Shown: piece after piece, positions 38,111-50,510 of the stretch
Numbering within the stretch: position 1 is the first letter of the stretch
How the letters are laid out: every line of letters begins with the position of its first letter
Assembly: GCA_011109175.1 (NCBI GenBank)
Contig: RDEW01000024.1
Coordinates: 559,189 to 623,188 of the forward strand
Direction of reading: 5' to 3'
Source of the DNA: Dicyema japonicum
Lineage: Eukaryota > Dicyemida > Rhombozoa > Dicyemidae
Length of the DNA: 64,000 nucleotides
Program-made: the position numbers and the translations under genes
The notes under the pieces: generated by a model
What the model was told of the DNA's origin: nothing
Database searches by the model: none
Seen by the model: the letters and a program-made list of their open reading frames with translations, nothing else

Positions 38111-38239
38111 ATAACTATTCTCAGAGGAAATAGCCTGCCCATTATTATTAGCACTTTTACAAGAGCCATAATATTTATAGCCCCGCATGTGCAGCAAATA
38201 CGTAAAAGAAAGAGTTAGTTTGTTCCAGGCTTTTCTGTT

Positions 38240-38430
38240 CTTAGCGTGTCCAGGTCGTCAGCAGATACCAATGTTTTCTTTACGCCTTTCAGATCGTTTT
38301 GTAAAACGACCGGGAGGGTTGTTCTTGGTCTTCCACTAAAGCGTTTTACATGGAGGAGTAGTAATCTTCCATGGCGATATTCGGTGGGGATGTCGGGTCC
38401 AACCTTAGGAATATCAAAAGAAAAAAATGA
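38240..38430 (-). mobile_element. LINE C-terminal fragment
   Basis: Minus strand FSGRPRTTLPVVLQNDLKGV then KKTL..ADDLDTLR matches the C-terminal module at 29.1-29.4 and 39.3-39.7 kb. Confidence 0.7.
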
Positions 38431-38664
38431 AAATGAATTAAAACAACAAGTTATGGAATAGGTAGCTACCAGTCCGCCGGTTTGCCTGGACTGTTCCTCC
38501 GGCTACCCCTTATCCTTGCTATCCATCCAATTACTAATTTATCTCAAGAACGTTGTAGGTACAAAGCCAGTACGCCCATCTCCAGTTAGTTCTCCCTTTG
38601 TAGGTCCTTTCTCCAGTATGTTATTCCACGGTGGTCCCAAACCGACCTGCAGGGACCGATGATG

Positions 38665-38880
38665 TGGTTAACAAAGTCCCATGTAGATCCCAATTCGAAT
38701 TTAGGGAACAATTGGTGTGGGTAATCTCCTGTAAGTCCCAACTCCAATATTACATCCACAGTAGTTCCAGGTTCTGTAGGGATCAATGTCCTGGATAACA
38801 AAGTCCCGTGTAGACCAGGATACGAATGTAGGGATCAACTGGTGTGGGTACTAGGTCCAACTTGGAAAATATCCGGAGAT
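38665..38880. repeat. degenerate tandem repeat, about 130-bp unit
   Basis: The phrase AACAAAGTCCC.TGTAGA..C followed by GA.TTAGGGA.CAA.TGGTGTGGGTA occurs at about 38668 and 38798, with intermediate partial copies (GTAAGTCCCAACTCC, GGTCCAACTTGG). Two diverged tandem units; no function evident. Confidence 0.5.
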
Positions 38881-39311
38881 TTTGACCATTTGGCTACTGC
38901 GTCCCCCAAAAGGTTCTTTCGTTTTTGTAGAATATGTCAATTGGCCCGTAGTATGTTTCTCCACGTTGTAATATGTTCCTTCGTCTCATGAAAGTAGCAC
39001 CAGTGGCACCACCTCCACGTCCCCCAAATATTGGCGGTCCAACTGCTACTGGTCCAATTATTCTATTCTATTCAATTATTCTACGGCCGTGTAGTCAGTT
39101 GGTCACAGTAGTATAATCATACTTAACTGTGTGTTGCCATCATAAAAGGAAGGTATGACAGCGTTAACTTCGAGTATCAAAAGAGTCTTCAACGAGAGTT
39201 TATAGTCTCGAGACTTATTGGTGTACAGTCACACATTGTACAGTCTTTTCCGCGAGATCTTGGAGCCTGGTCATTATTATTATTACAGCACTTATCGCCT
39301 TGCCATAATAG
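38881..39311. other. no gene seen
   Basis: No recognisable protein. ATTATTATTATTACAGCACTTATCGCC near 39275 is similar to 38138-38165 and probably belongs to the adjoining LINE end. Confidence 0.4.
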
Positions 39312-39844
39312 TTATAGCAAAGCATGTGCAATACAAGAAACAATGTTATTAGTTAGCCTCTTCCATCCTCCACGGTTACACGCAGTCGATCTCAGCATGT
39401 CCAGATCGTCTCCCGTCTTTAGGCATTTCTTCATCCTTTGGAGGTCTTTGTGCAGCATGATAGGTAGGGTCATCCTTGGTCTGCCACGGAAGCATTTGCC
39501 CTCGAACATGAAATGGTCCTCCATCGCCACATTAGCCGGGGCAGCAAGATCCATGCGTAGTACGTGACCAAACAGTCTCCACCGGGCGTCAGTGATTTCC
39601 AGGCTTAGAGGCCTACTCTTGCATTTTTGTAAATACCGGTATTCGAGATTCTGGCTGGCCACTGCATGCCAAATAATACTCTAAGCTGTTTTCTGTGGAA
39701 CCCATCGAGAGCCATTGATTCCGCACCTGTACAGGCCCAAGTACCAGCATTGTATGTCAGTATCGGTTTCACAAATGCATTGTACATGCGTATCCGCAGA
39801 TTGACATCTAGTCCTTTCAGCCATTCCTTTTTGAGTTTTCGCAT
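39312..39844 (-). pseudogene. LINE RT thumb and C-terminal domain
   Basis: Minus strand, two overlapping frames: RKLKKEWLKGLDVNLRIRMY, FVKPILTYNAGTWA, MALDGFHRKQLRVLFGM and WPARISN, then DARWRLFGHVLRMDLAAPAN, GRPRMTLPIMLHKDL and NRGGWKRLTNNIV. This is the best copy of a LINE family seen also at 29.1, 29.5, 38.2 and 59.1 kb. One frame slip near 39650. Confidence 0.85.
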
Positions 39845-40345
39845 TGCCTGGTCATTATTGCCTTATATTAAATTTTTATATTAAAATTAATTACAATTTT
39901 AATAAATTTTTTAATTTGGATTCAAAATTCTAATTTATCTAACATTTATTAAATCACTTAATAATCGTTAAACAGCCACATCTAGGGCCACCTTTGCGCT
40001 TACAAATGCGATTCCAATTTACAAAGCAACGGGGAAATATTTTACTGTGCGACAAATAAACTTGAGAGGGTATTCTTGTCATCCATCAACTGATTTATTA
40101 AATTGCCGGATTTAATGTAGCAAATCAAAGGACACAGAGAAATGTTAAATCCAGCGTAAAGCACTAAAATCGTACACTTCCAATGTTCACGGAATATATC
40201 TAACATTCGTTCACCTAATTCTAAAGACATACAAGAATAATTCAAATTCAAATTAAACAAAAAATTGAAATCAAATTTCAAATCATGAACTACAAGAACG
40301 TAGGATTGATCGCAGTTTTTGAAATAATGTATTTTTACCCTAAAA

Positions 40346-41432
40346 TTACAAATTTGAGAATACTAGAATATATTCTTTAGGGTTGAATTTTTTGTCCCGA
40401 ATTGCCGGAAGATTCAAATCCTTGTAATAAATTATAAATAATACATCATAGAATATATGTTGTAGTACATCGCTATCGTTTGAATATCCAAGTCGATCTA
40501 TCGGATTTTTAATAAGCAACTAAGATTTAATAGATTCAATGCCTTAGATATTAAATCCGTGCAATTTTTGTCTGCGTTAACCGGAAAGAACGGTTCGACG
40601 TGTAAAATGTCTAAGTAAAGCTCATTCTTATTCTTTTTAAAGAAGGGAAACTAAATTTAGCAAAAGCTAACATTTACAAAGTACATGTTATAAATGATTA
40701 TTCCAAGGCACCACCAATCCGTACTGTGGCAAAATTCTTTACTTTTATTGTTCAGGCGACATGTAAACCTCGAACCGAAGTTTGCTCTGCAAAATGTCTT
40801 AGGGGAATATCCACTTCACTTAAACCGAAATCAGTAATCTTCACATAACCGTCAGAGCCCAACAATAGATTTTCCAGCTTAAGATCCCTAACATTCATAA
40901 ATATAAAAACCTATAAATGATATTATTTTTATGTAAAAATTCTATCCCCAAAGCGACACAAGCTGAGTAAAACTTGATTTCTTTCATATTAAATATTTTT
41001 TGCAGTATTAAAGATTTGAAATCACCCAACTCAATGTATTCCAACGCAAAGCAGACATTATTCTAAAATTACTCCATTTAAAGACCTCATCGTAAAAATA
41101 TGAATTTATGTGCACAAATAAGTGATTTTTCATTTCTGTGACTAAGTCAAAAATTTTCAATTCGTTGATTTTTCTTCTAAAGTCGTAGTTACCTGATATT
41201 TGTTGATATTTTACTGCACATATTTTATGTTTTTTGTACTTAGATAACTCAACCTATTTATTATGCTAACAAAGTTACTTTCCCAAAACCTTCCTTGCCC
41301 AATATTTATTATTGCAGTGAAATCCTTTGGATCAGTTCTAGCTATTTCATCGGAATATACCTTTTGACTTTCAAATTTACTTTTGTAAAATTTGTTTAGA
41401 ATTTCAATATTTTGTTTCCATATGAATTTTAA
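40346..41432 (-). CDS. AGC-family protein kinase, six ultrashort introns
   Basis: Serine/threonine kinase of PKC/PKN-like type. In order: Gly loop IGQGRFGKV (needs T3 for the T4 near 41285), KHKICAVKYQQI with the ATP lysine, LEYIELGDFKSL hinge, HKNNIIYRDLKLENLLL catalytic loop, VKITDFGLSE with DFG, YMSPE, STDWWCLGIIIYNM, PFFPVNADKNC, LNRLGYSNDSDVLQHIFYD and a short C-tail ending at TAA 40346-40348. Introns: 41254-41278, 41063-41085, 40888-40910, 40651-40677, 40498-40520, 40421-40444 (25, 23, 23, 27, 23, 24 nt), all GT-AG. Two compensating one-base slips surround the APE-type motif (about 40745-40790). The 5' end is unsure; a first exon may start at ATG 41491. Either a live gene with consensus errors or one starting to decay. 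Confidence 0.85.
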
Positions 41433-41695
41433 CTTTTAATTTTTATTTATACTTGTGTAATTAATTTACATTAGAAATTATTTGATTAGTCATGGTTAAG
41501 TTTACTACATATTTTATTTCATTTTCAAATTTGCCTCTGGTTTTGTGAGGTTCAACAGAATTAATGTAATAAAATGCTTAATATTTTATTCTATTATTTT
41601 TTTCTCAAAATTATTTATTAATAAAAGAAATAATAATCGAATAACATTCTAACATACCATTAATAAATAACACATTTTAAAAGTTAACACAGCAA

Positions 41696-41826
41696 TCCAT
41701 CTAAAGTGGTCCCCGCAGACATTAGTGACGTTGCGTTGCCTCTCACGATTGCAGCAGAGATCAACTGAAAAAGCCAAAGGGTCTCACGAGCGTCGTGGCT
41801 TTTTAGTGTAGCTAAGCGTCCAAGTT
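41696..41826 (+). repeat. direct repeat of 21892-22016
   Basis: Second copy of the 125-bp block, sharing the GTCGTGGCTTTTTAGTGTAG core and the reading KVVPADISDVALPLTIAAEI. Confidence 0.6.
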
Positions 41827-41959
41827 ATGAGAGACCAAGTGGATTGTAGTTTCTGAAAAATAGAAAATAAGGCTTAAAGGAGTCTAATTTTCTGTCTCAT
41901 AACTTCTGATAGTATGATCTCGAATGGTTTATTTAGATAAAATAAATATTTGTCTTTTT

Positions 41960-42060
41960 GGCTGAATGACGTGCGATGACATGACTGTCGTGGGTTCGAG
42001 TCCGAAAGCTTACAAGCAGGCGTTCTCCCTCGGGTTCATTCCTTGGATTAATTGTTGACT
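41960..42060 (+). repeat. tRNA-derived SINE-like sequence
   Basis: CTGTCGTGGGTTCGAGTCC is a good B box, preceded by GGCTGAATGACGTGCGATGA as a weak A box. No cloverleaf. It sits between the kinase and the next unidentified gene. Confidence 0.4.
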
Positions 42061-42133
42061 TGAACGTGGAATAATGGATGACACGATTGTATTTTATTTG
42101 AAAACTCGAAAAATTAAAAATTAATACAAATTA

Positions 42134-42700
42134 TCACTTTGGGTTCTTATTGCTATCGAGTTTCCAAATTTTTACATTATTTGCAAAAAAGTCTCTGACA
42201 TTCAAGTGCCCCGCCTACTTTCTGTCCAAAGAATTTCGCCCGGTTTTCCGACTTTTTGCCTCGAATAAAGTAATCATCGTGAAAGATACAACGCTAAACA
42301 CCCCTTTCCTCCTTTCGAAAAAAACCAAACTCCTTATTCGAAGTGGCCATAATCCACACAAAAGGGAAATCATTATCTCTGAAAAGTAGAACTGTAATCC
42401 AATAAAATCCAGAGGATTTATCTTCCCAAAGCCCTTTAGAAATTTTAGATTTCTCAAGTCAAATTAGCGACAGTCTCCAATCACGCCAATAATTTCCCCG
42501 TCTGTGGAATAATACATTCCAATTGATGGGAGAAGATATTCTGGTACTAATGAATTATCCCGCTGGGTATCTCTGATTAAAACACGCAATCCTCGAACTA
42601 GCTTATTCAAAATATGAGACTGAAACGTCAAATTTTTTTCAAAGTATTTCTTACATTGGACTTCTACTCCTTCACACAGACACTGCCATTAATCTTACAA
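42134..42700 (-). CDS. unidentified gene, ultrashort introns, 3' part
   Basis: Exons 42472-42700 (5' limit unknown), 42331-42433, 42219-42308 and 42134-42194 join into one frame ending at TGA 42134-42136. Residues: VEVQCKKYFEKNLTFQSHIL, RVLIRDTQRDNSLVPEYLL, SIGMYYSTDGEIIGVIGDW, GFYWITVLLFRDNDFPFVWI, FSVVSFTMITLFEAKSRK and a final KIWKLDSNKNPK. Introns are 38 (42434-42471), 22 and 24 nt, GT-AG; the 38-nt one is an exception and could be two events. Rich in aromatic and Asp/Gly positions, so probably a conserved protein, but I do not recognise it. More exons probably lie upstream, to about 43070. Confidence 0.6.
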
Positions 42701-43092
42701 TCCCCTTGTGATTTTTAGATATGCAAGTGATCAAAGTTATCTCATCTTCTACGAGAATGAGCGCGACAACGAAAAAGTGAAGCAAACTGAAATTTTACCT
42801 TCAGGTGGTGACGTCCTTGTATGGCTACTACACGGTTCGGAGGGGGTGATTATTTCCACCTTCAATAGCAGAGGTCTAAACAACTTGTCGAGAGAAACCT
42901 TCAGGACCTGCCAAATGTGACGTCCTAAAGAAACAAAAATCAAAAAAAGGACTCTCTGCGAAATGAGAAAAATCTACTACGTGGATTTTTATTAGTGTGG
43001 TGTTCTGGCAGTTCATCAATTCTATAAGTATTAAGGCTGGAAGGCACCTAGAGTGTTCCTCCAAGGAGAACCATTAAGCATATATTCTAGGG

Positions 43093-43615
43093 CAGTGGTT
43101 CTTAACCTTTTTGGTCTGCGGGGCAAATTAATAATTGGTTGCTGCCGCAAAAAATTTTTAAAAAATTAAAATTTATTAACTAAAATTAATGTGAGAATTG
43201 AATCTGCTTTCCTTCTACTATTATTTCAAAACAGGGAGTCAGTTTTGATGACGACGTACGTAAGAGCTACATATGATGTTAATTGGTTGCGAAATTTGGT
43301 TTTGATCCATGCGAGTCTGATGAACAGAGCTTCACAAACATACGTTGATCCAAATAAAGGCACATTTTTATACGCATTAGTAACCAAATTTGAGTATTTT
43401 AAAATTGAAATTTTACTCCAAATTATAATAGTTGACTTTTCTTAAATATTGGGGTGAGCTCTTCCGACTTTTTTCAGACATCACGAAAAATATTAATGAT
43501 ATTAATTAAATTTAATGAAAAAAAATTAATATAAAAATTGTTAAAATATGTAATATTTTTATAATTTTAAGCAGGCCTCACCTAAGTAGCAGCGGGCCGC
43601 GGTTGAGAACCACTG
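43093..43615. mobile_element. hAT-like non-autonomous element, 523 bp
   Basis: Ends CAGTGGTTCTTAACC and GGTTGAGAACCACTG are imperfect inverted repeats of the hAT type. Flanks are TTCTAGGG (43085-43092) and TTCTAGGA (43616-43623), an 8-bp target duplication with one mismatch. An inner frame at 43191-43445 shows no transposase motif. Related termini occur near 21035, 23365, 61985 and 62065. Confidence 0.82.
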
Positions 43616-43623
43616 TTCTAGGA

Positions 43624-44476
43624 AATGCCTTCTCCTGGCACGCGCAGTCATCCTCAGCTAATTGAATGAACCCCCAGTTTACCGCAAGAAATAAACCACA
43701 GATCTACATTTAAGTGTCAATGAGATAAGAAGCAAAATTTTGGAACTACGTTTTTCGTGGCGGTCATAAAACATTGAATTACTCTTCCTGCCAAAAATTC
43801 TAATTATTCAGGAAAGGCATAGTCAAGCAGTTAGTTATCAGTTCTCGCAACTAGCAATGCCATCTCACGCCTGTGTTACTTCTCGTACTTGCAGCTTCCA
43901 GGAAACGCCTCCTTCCGCGTTTGCATAGAAAATCGATTGAAAAAAACTTCTGGGCCGACTGATTTTCTTTAACCAAGACAGATAGACAAAGTGAATTTAT
44001 ACCATTTCACAAAAACAGAAGAATCTGCCTCAGCGTCGATGAATCGAAATTCTGTAAAGAAAGGATTTCCCGCCATGCAAAGTGTTTACCAGTATAATGA
44101 ATGGATTCGGAAAATCATTGGCTTTTAACATGAATCTCTAAACTTACGTCACAGGGGGTGCTATAGTCTTTAGATAAAATTTTTGTAAGGATTTGTCCAC
44201 ATTGAAAGAACTCTCTTGACGAATGCATTTAGTTTCTGTATCCCTTTTGTGAGGGTTTAAAAATGAAATATAAAAACAATTGAATAATTCAGATGAGCAT
44301 GAAAATTTATTCTGAAATTTTATACTTTAAAATAACTGATAATTTTTTTTTAATTATTTTTTATTATAAATAAAATATTGTCAACAAAAATATTTTTTAA
44401 TTAAATAAAATTAAATCACCTGAATATATATTTAAAAATTTCTGTTAACAGAGGAATTAGAATTTTCTGTTAGAGC
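43624..44476. other. no gene seen
   Basis: AT-rich; 44260-44470 is almost entirely A and T. Leads into the conserved upstream block of the bHLH gene. Confidence 0.45.
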
Positions 44477-44537
44477 GTAAAATTATACCTGTGGCTAAAT
44501 TATATTATTACTAATAACTAAGCTTATAAATAGCAAA
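44477..44537 (+). promoter_or_regulatory. conserved promoter-like block, bHLH gene A
   Basis: GTAAAATTATACC then TAAATTATATTATTACTAAT and AACTAAGCTTATAAATAG. The same 61 bp with about ten differences precedes bHLH gene B (59661-59721). A TATAAATA box lies 34-40 nt before the ATG in both, so this is probably a core promoter with a very short leader. Confidence 0.6.
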
Positions 44538-44564
44538 ACTCTCTTTTTTATGAAAAAATAAAAT

Positions 44565-44990
44565 ATGCCTGAATCTGAGTTTCACCAGAAGTAAGTAAAG
44601 ACGAATATACCCCAACAACAAAAAAGTTAAAATCTCAACCAAAAAATATAGTAAAAGAAACTCCGTCGATATTTCGTGAATTAGAATATCAGCAGTTAAG
44701 AATCCCCGACGATAGGAACCCCCAGTTTGTTAAAAACATAAGTCGTCTAAATCCTGTCATTTCAAGTAATTTTTAATTATGTTTAGAATCTGTTAATAGA
44801 TCAAGGCGGGAAAGAAAAAATTTTCAGAGTTATTTGCAGAGTTAGGAAAAAACTTCCATCCATAAGACATGAAAAAATACGCACAAGACAAAAAATTTTG
44901 GAAGAAGGCATAAAATATGTTGCAAAATTAACTGAAGATGTGAAGAGAATTGATGAAGAAATTTTGAAAAGAACAAAAGAAAAAATATAA
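44565..44990 (+). CDS. bHLH transcription factor A (frame slips)
   Basis: Paralogue of gene B at 59.7 kb. Exon 1 starts MPESEF and ends ..SRLNPVIS. A 21-nt GT-AG intron (44766-44786) sits at the same phase and place as in gene B. Exon 2 starts NRSRRERK and continues FSELFAELGK, LPSIRHEK, RTRQKILEEGIKYVAKL, the basic, helix 1, loop and helix 2 parts of a bHLH dimerisation domain, to TAA at 44988-44990. It would bind E-box DNA as a dimer in the nucleus. The frame is lost by one base at three homopolymers: TTT near 44582, AAAAAA near 44817 and AAAAAA near 44850. With one more base in each it would be continuous. Either read error or a decaying copy. The N-terminal half is much shorter than in gene B. 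Confidence 0.65.
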
Positions 44991-45069
44991 TAATTTCTTT
45001 ATTTAATTTATTTAATAATTTCCTTTATCCATTTATTTATTTAATTTTTGAAAATTAATTAAAATAAAG

Positions 45070-45366
45070 TTAGTTGTTATGATATATCTCAATTATGGCC
45101 TGCATATTGAGCAGGCAATGGGAGCTACCCATTATGATCACAAGCATAGACGAGTCTCCGGTAGCGTACAAAGCTCGTCCAAAGACTTCCTTCAATGCCA
45201 TGTGTCTAGGGGATCTGCCCGCACTTTTCAAGCAGGAGAATTGGTGAACTTTAATTGAGATGATAGTTTTAGTAAAATTAATTTTAGTATGGAAGGATTG
45301 AATGGTCGGGATATTTCCTCTGATGATAGCTATCGAGATACTCACCCTTTTTGAATCGAAAAGCAC
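45070..45366 (-). mobile_element. RLE-element zinc-knuckle fragment
   Basis: FSCLKSAGRSPRHMALKEVF and GRALYATGDS correspond to LSCRRSAGRGPRHAALNDVI and VRALKATGF. The endonuclease core is missing. Confidence 0.7.
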
Positions 45367-45799
45367 TTGACATAGCTCCCCCTGTGTCCCTCAATTCCAT
45401 AGTTGAGATGCCTGTCTTGTGAATTCTGACCTTCTGTGATCGTGGGCCACCTCATGAAAAACTACAACAGGACCTCATGTGACCAAATCCCAGTCACCAA
45501 AGAGCTTAAGCCAGACAGGCATTTTACGGCTTTTCCATGCACGATTATCCACAAGCACACATATGCGAGTAGAGTTTGTAAAGTCAACTCGCTAAGTGCC
45601 TTTAAATTTAGCGACATGCTTTCAAGATCAAACTGACATGGAATGTTACCTGACGCCTACTTTTCACAAATCTTGTTGTCTGAGCTCAAAGATATCTCCC
45701 CTACTGAATAGAACGTAAATTACTTCTGCAAAATTTCCATCTACATAATGTCTTCTTATTGGGTTGATATGTGACAACGCCCGACGTATCTCCGTTTTC

Positions 45800-46245
45800 A
45801 ATCTACTTCAAGATTGCAAGAAAACCTGGACCGTCTTGACGAATGGCTATCGAAGAATTGCCTAACTACCAGCAGTGAAAAGTCCGTCACAACCCTATTT
45901 ATTTCAGACAAGAGACTGGAAAGACGGACGGTCGAACTGAAGGAAAACAATGAAGCTATTCCTTACAGAAAATCCCAAAGGATCCTTGGGGTGACTTTTG
46001 ACATGCATATGTCATCATCTCAAAATCACGGAACGCTGGATTTCTGGAGAGTTCCAACCACCGATGCTCTTGAAGCCTTGATACGAATCGACCATGGAAC
46101 GCGCCGTCAGACTGCGAATGTCCAGTCACTTGACCGATACGTGCTTGTGTGGGTCGAGGGAGGAGCATCGGGCCAAGATGATGTTCCTGCTAGAGCGTGT
46201 TGAGTTAGTTTTTGTAACGTGGTCTCTGGTGTTAGTATTATTATT
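45800..46245 (+). mobile_element. jockey-type LINE RT thumb and 3' end
   Basis: ENLDRLDEWLSKNCLTTSSE then SQRILGVTFDMHM matches the LINE at 18.1-18.3 kb (LDKLELWLSK.. and TQKILGVTFDQ). It is followed at 46186-46245 by the block shared with 8463-8540 and an ATTATTATTA run, probably the element 3' end. Confidence 0.75.
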
Positions 46246-47640
46246 AGATTAATCGTATGTTTGCGACATGTCTATGAATAGCTCCGGAAATCGTGTAACT
46301 CGCAGATCTTGAATTGTTAGCGTGCGTCATGTGGTTCACCATCTCTGGTGCCGCCAGATATAATTCTGGATTATATGCAAAAAGAACCATTAGTCAGCAA
46401 CCATCCAGAGGAGCTCCCACTGGGCGGCACTTTCTACAAGTCCGAGCATGCGAAGACTGCTGAGGGAGGCCGGAAGCACCTGAATTTTTTCATTCTGGCT
46501 ATGACAGTGTTTTTTGGTTAAATAAATTTAAATTTAAAATTAAATAATTTAAATGTCGACCTGTTGGATAGATGAGTCTAAAATTGAGTGATCCTAGCTT
46601 CTAGTAACTCCAAGACTCTCCTTGAGTGTTCCGACAGATCCCATTGCCTTCTGTAAATGTCTTCTCGAATTCGATCTACTTGCCGGACAACATTGAAACT
46701 TGTTGCTTATAAAATTTCTAATAGCATTCTAAGACTTTATTGCATCAAATGGGTGACCACCAATTTAAAAATCAGTTGATGTAAAATTCAAAACCTTTCA
46801 AGGCGAAGCAAGATCAGCTGATAAAAATATGGTTAAGAAAACATCTTCAATTGTGATGAAACTTAATTTTTTTTATAAATTTTTGTCAAAAAGTAAAAAT
46901 CCAACGTACATAGGAAAATGAACGTCTCTCATTTCTTTCATGTTGCAGCTACACTGGAGAAAAATATAAGCCGCTATAATGGGGGTAAAAGTCTCGAATA
47001 GTATTGAGAGGAGTAAATTTAAAAGCCATCGATACTTGAATATGATACTTCATACGAAGCATAGATGACAAAAAGTATTTTTGAAGGAAAGAAAAAAACA
47101 GAATCACTGATAGATAATGCAACTTGTCTACTATCCAATATTCGAAATCGACATCATAATTTTTCCAAAAATACCACTTCTTTAAGCAATGTAGCGTTAA
47201 AAATAATTTTTATAATTGGATGATGAAATCATGATAAAAGTCCTGTAGTTCAAATAGATTAAGCATAAAAAGGATCACTTATGCACTACAGGGTTTTCAA
47301 GTCTAACGATTTCACATCACTGTGAGAATCCATCACATCAAACCGAGAAATTTAACAACTAGGCGAGAATCTATCACATCGATTTGGGAAATTTTCAAAA
47401 AATAACGAAAATCATAATTAAAAAAATTAATGAATTAATTTACTGATTTAATTAATTATTTTTATATAAAACGATTCACAATCAACACTTAGAACTTTCC
47501 GTTGTTTTCAGTTTAATACAAAAAGGGGAAAAAGTCTAAAAATTAAATTTTCTACGCTGCATAATAGGAAATACAACAAACGGGAAAATTTAAAAAATAT
47601 TGATGCAGAAATGCTAGTGGCCTGTCAACCGTTCGACCAG
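46246..47640. other. no gene seen
   Basis: About 1.4 kb, mostly AT-rich. No frame or motif that I can support. Confidence 0.4.
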
Positions 47641-47663
47641 ATTTATTTATTTAGAACCAAGAA

Positions 47664-48480
47664 TCATTGACAAAAAAAGGAACTTCTCTTGTAGTATCTA
47701 GTAGCGTTTTTACAAAGTTTAATTTTCGCTGAGATGAGGAGATTATGTCTCCATGTTTGCCGAAGGTCATTAGTGGGTGACCCCAGTATTTTGGTTGAAT
47801 TTGTGGAGGGAATTGTTATCCAATTTAAAGTCAATGAAGGCGCCGAGTTAATCAATCTTCTATTGGAAGTAAAGATCATAGAGCACGACTTTTCAGGACT
47901 TGTGTGAAGTTGGTACTCCGCAAGCCAGCAGTTCAGGTTATCCAGTGAATCTTGTTAACGGATAACCGCAGTGTGGATGCACTGGTCTCTTGTTCCAGAA
48001 TTAAGTCGTTGGCGTAAGCAAGGAATAGGGTATCGTCGCAGCTGTAGGAAGGCATGTTACTCATGAATAGGTTGAATAGAATGGGATAGGGGGTCCTTGC
48101 GGGACCCCGTTCGGCATGACTTTAGTGATTGAAGATTTGGAATCGGAAATTATTCTTCCTCTTCGTCCGTGAGGAAGTTAGCGAGCCAAATTTTCAGGTT
48201 GTTCGGAATGTTAGAGCCATAAATCTTCCTAGTGAGTAGTTTCCTCGGTATTGAGTCAAAAGCCTTCTGTATGTCAATTGAACACATAATGGTCTTTTGA
48301 TGCCGAGGTTTGCGTTGAAGGCCTTCCTTGATGAATTTTGTAAGGCAAGTAAGATGGGTAGATGTGGACTTCTTAAATCTATGTTGGAAGGATATGTCTG
48401 GGAAACCAGATATTCATGATATATGCAAAGAATAATAATTAAGTGTACTTCATTTTTTTTATATTTTTTTAGTAAATCGT
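47664..48480 (-). pseudogene. jockey-type LINE reverse transcriptase
   Basis: Minus strand, across frames: FIKEGLQRKPRHQKTIMCSI then QKAFDSIPRKLLTRKIYGSN, ILFNLFMSNMPSYSCDD and LFLAYANDLIL, where the catalytic YADD is changed to YAND, then the thumb with STKILGS. The changed Asp and frame breaks make it inactive. Related to the 16.3 kb LINE. Confidence 0.8.
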
Positions 48481-48489
48481 GATTCAATT

Positions 48490-50394
48490 ACCAATTGTTG
48501 CCGCATTCTCTAATTTATTGTTGTGTTAAATTAATAATAATTTGCTCATTTGATTGTCAATTTTTGTCCTCACTTTTACGTATCCGAAAAAAAACTAATT
48601 TTTTTAATGTGTACCGTGGAATATTTTTTTAATATTAGTGTGCCACGAGTATTATTTTCTGAAAACCTCTGGTCTAAAGAAAAGAAAGTCGATGGGTCAC
48701 TGGCCGGTTCACGTGCCGGGCAATTGATGTCAAGTAACTGAATGCATGATCACAAAGTCACTACTTTTTCTCTCAAGACTAAAACCTCTTGTTTCACTCA
48801 GAAGCTACGACGACGTGAAACCCACCAGATTGTGTCTAAATTTCTTCAATCAGGATTATTGATTTTATGAAACATGATTGTGCTATTATTGTGCGTAAAT
48901 AGGGGATTCTGAGCGTTCATTTGCTAGCTACTATGCATGAATTTCATTAAAGTGTTTGAGTAACCAGCACGTCACTAGGTTAGAGCAATACAGGCGAATG
49001 TATGAAGAAATTTGACTTGGTAGATCGCAAGTACCTCTAATATTGCATGGAAACGTAAATATCTGTTGGTTTGCGAATGGTGCTATGAATAGCGTAGGAT
49101 CTACTTGGAAAGTTCAATACTGAGGTAGAGATTTTACAAGTAGTGCTTCAGTATTTTGAACTGATACTTCCATTACCTAATCTGATAAATAGTGAATAAC
49201 TCATAAAACTAAAAATTTTGAATTTATGTAAGGGTTGCCATGGCATATTTGCCCCCTGTAAATGATAGATTATTTGGGGGAAATTAATTATACTCATTGA
49301 AGAGTAAGGTTACCCACATAGATTTGTCCTGAGTTTCTCGCATGTCAAACCAAGGTTAGCTCAGTGAGGCGGTTATCAGTAATAAGGTTGGTGTGATAGA
49401 ATCTCATTATTTCTCGGGCATATCTTACAAATAATCCATAACCGTCAGATTTGATGAATGTTCGAATATTTGGAGTTAATTACTCAAAATGTGTAAATTC
49501 CAATGGTCACAACATTAATGGAAAATGCTCAGGCTTAATATAACAAAGCAGATAAGAATCGCTTAAGCAGATAAAGCTAACACATAAATACCGTTTCCAT
49601 GGTGAATAGAAGATATACTGAGTGATTCCATTACTTAACTAAATCAAATGGAGATTCACTTTGGGACACTCCAATGTGAGTATTGAACTTCCAGTACGTT
49701 CTAAAGTGACCTGAACCTGCAATTCTGATTTCGGCATTGGATGTGGATATCCTAGGGAATGTTTGTCCACAGATGTCTCAAGAACATCTACCAGTCATTT
49801 TCTTTATTCACGTGTGTCATTGCTGATGTTCTTCGAAGCCTTACGGTACCCACAGTCAATTCCTCACTTTTAAAGCACCTTGCCACAAATATATGTATTT
49901 TCTGCAGTTAGCACGGTCATTTAGGATCATTTGGCAGTTTTCATAAGAACTAAATGGTATTATTGGCGAGATTTTCTACAAAATACCTGTCAGCTTTCTC
50001 CATGTGCTTGTAGTCTTTCTCTGGGAGGTAAAAGGGAATATACGTCAACACTCTTTTATTTTATTGTTCGTATACTCTGTGGTATCGAGTTCGACCGTAT
50101 TTCAACAGTTATTGTTTTATGCATCGATTCTTGTATTTGTATTTCCTGGACCACAACACATGTATTAAGAACATTCGAATTCTCCAAATTTAAAAAAATG
50201 TTTATTTTTAGAAATAATAAATTATTTAGAAATTTTTATTTAAAAATTTGTTAATGTGATCCTTGACCTTTATGAAGGTTTATATTTGAATTTCTTTTAG
50301 TAAGAACTTCTCTAAATCCAAGACATTTGCAGACTATGACTATCCGTTAAAAATACACCATATTTTCAAATGGTATATCATTTGTATTCACTGA
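48490..50394. other. no gene seen; tRNA-like A box
   Basis: GGTTAGCTCAGTGAGGCGG near 49352 looks like a tRNA 5' half with A box, and a weak B box follows near 49395, suggesting another SINE relic. The 107-codon frame at 49931-50254 has no ATG-proximal or family support and I do not call it a gene. Confidence 0.4.
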
Positions 50395-50510
50395 TGACTG
50401 AGTCACTAGTCAACCCAAACCACCGTAGATGCGCGGAACCTTCAGTCGGAATGAAAAGCACCGAAATTCAGACTAGTGGCCATCAGGCCTTTGCCCCGCA
50501 CTTATGGCAC
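50395..50510 (-). repeat. tRNA-derived SINE, copy 2
   Basis: Reverse complement carries ..GCGGGGCAAAGGCCTGATGG, a degraded B box, CATTCCGACTGAAGGTTCCG and ACTAGTGACTCAGTC, matching the copies at 441-590 and 51190-51335. Confidence 0.6.
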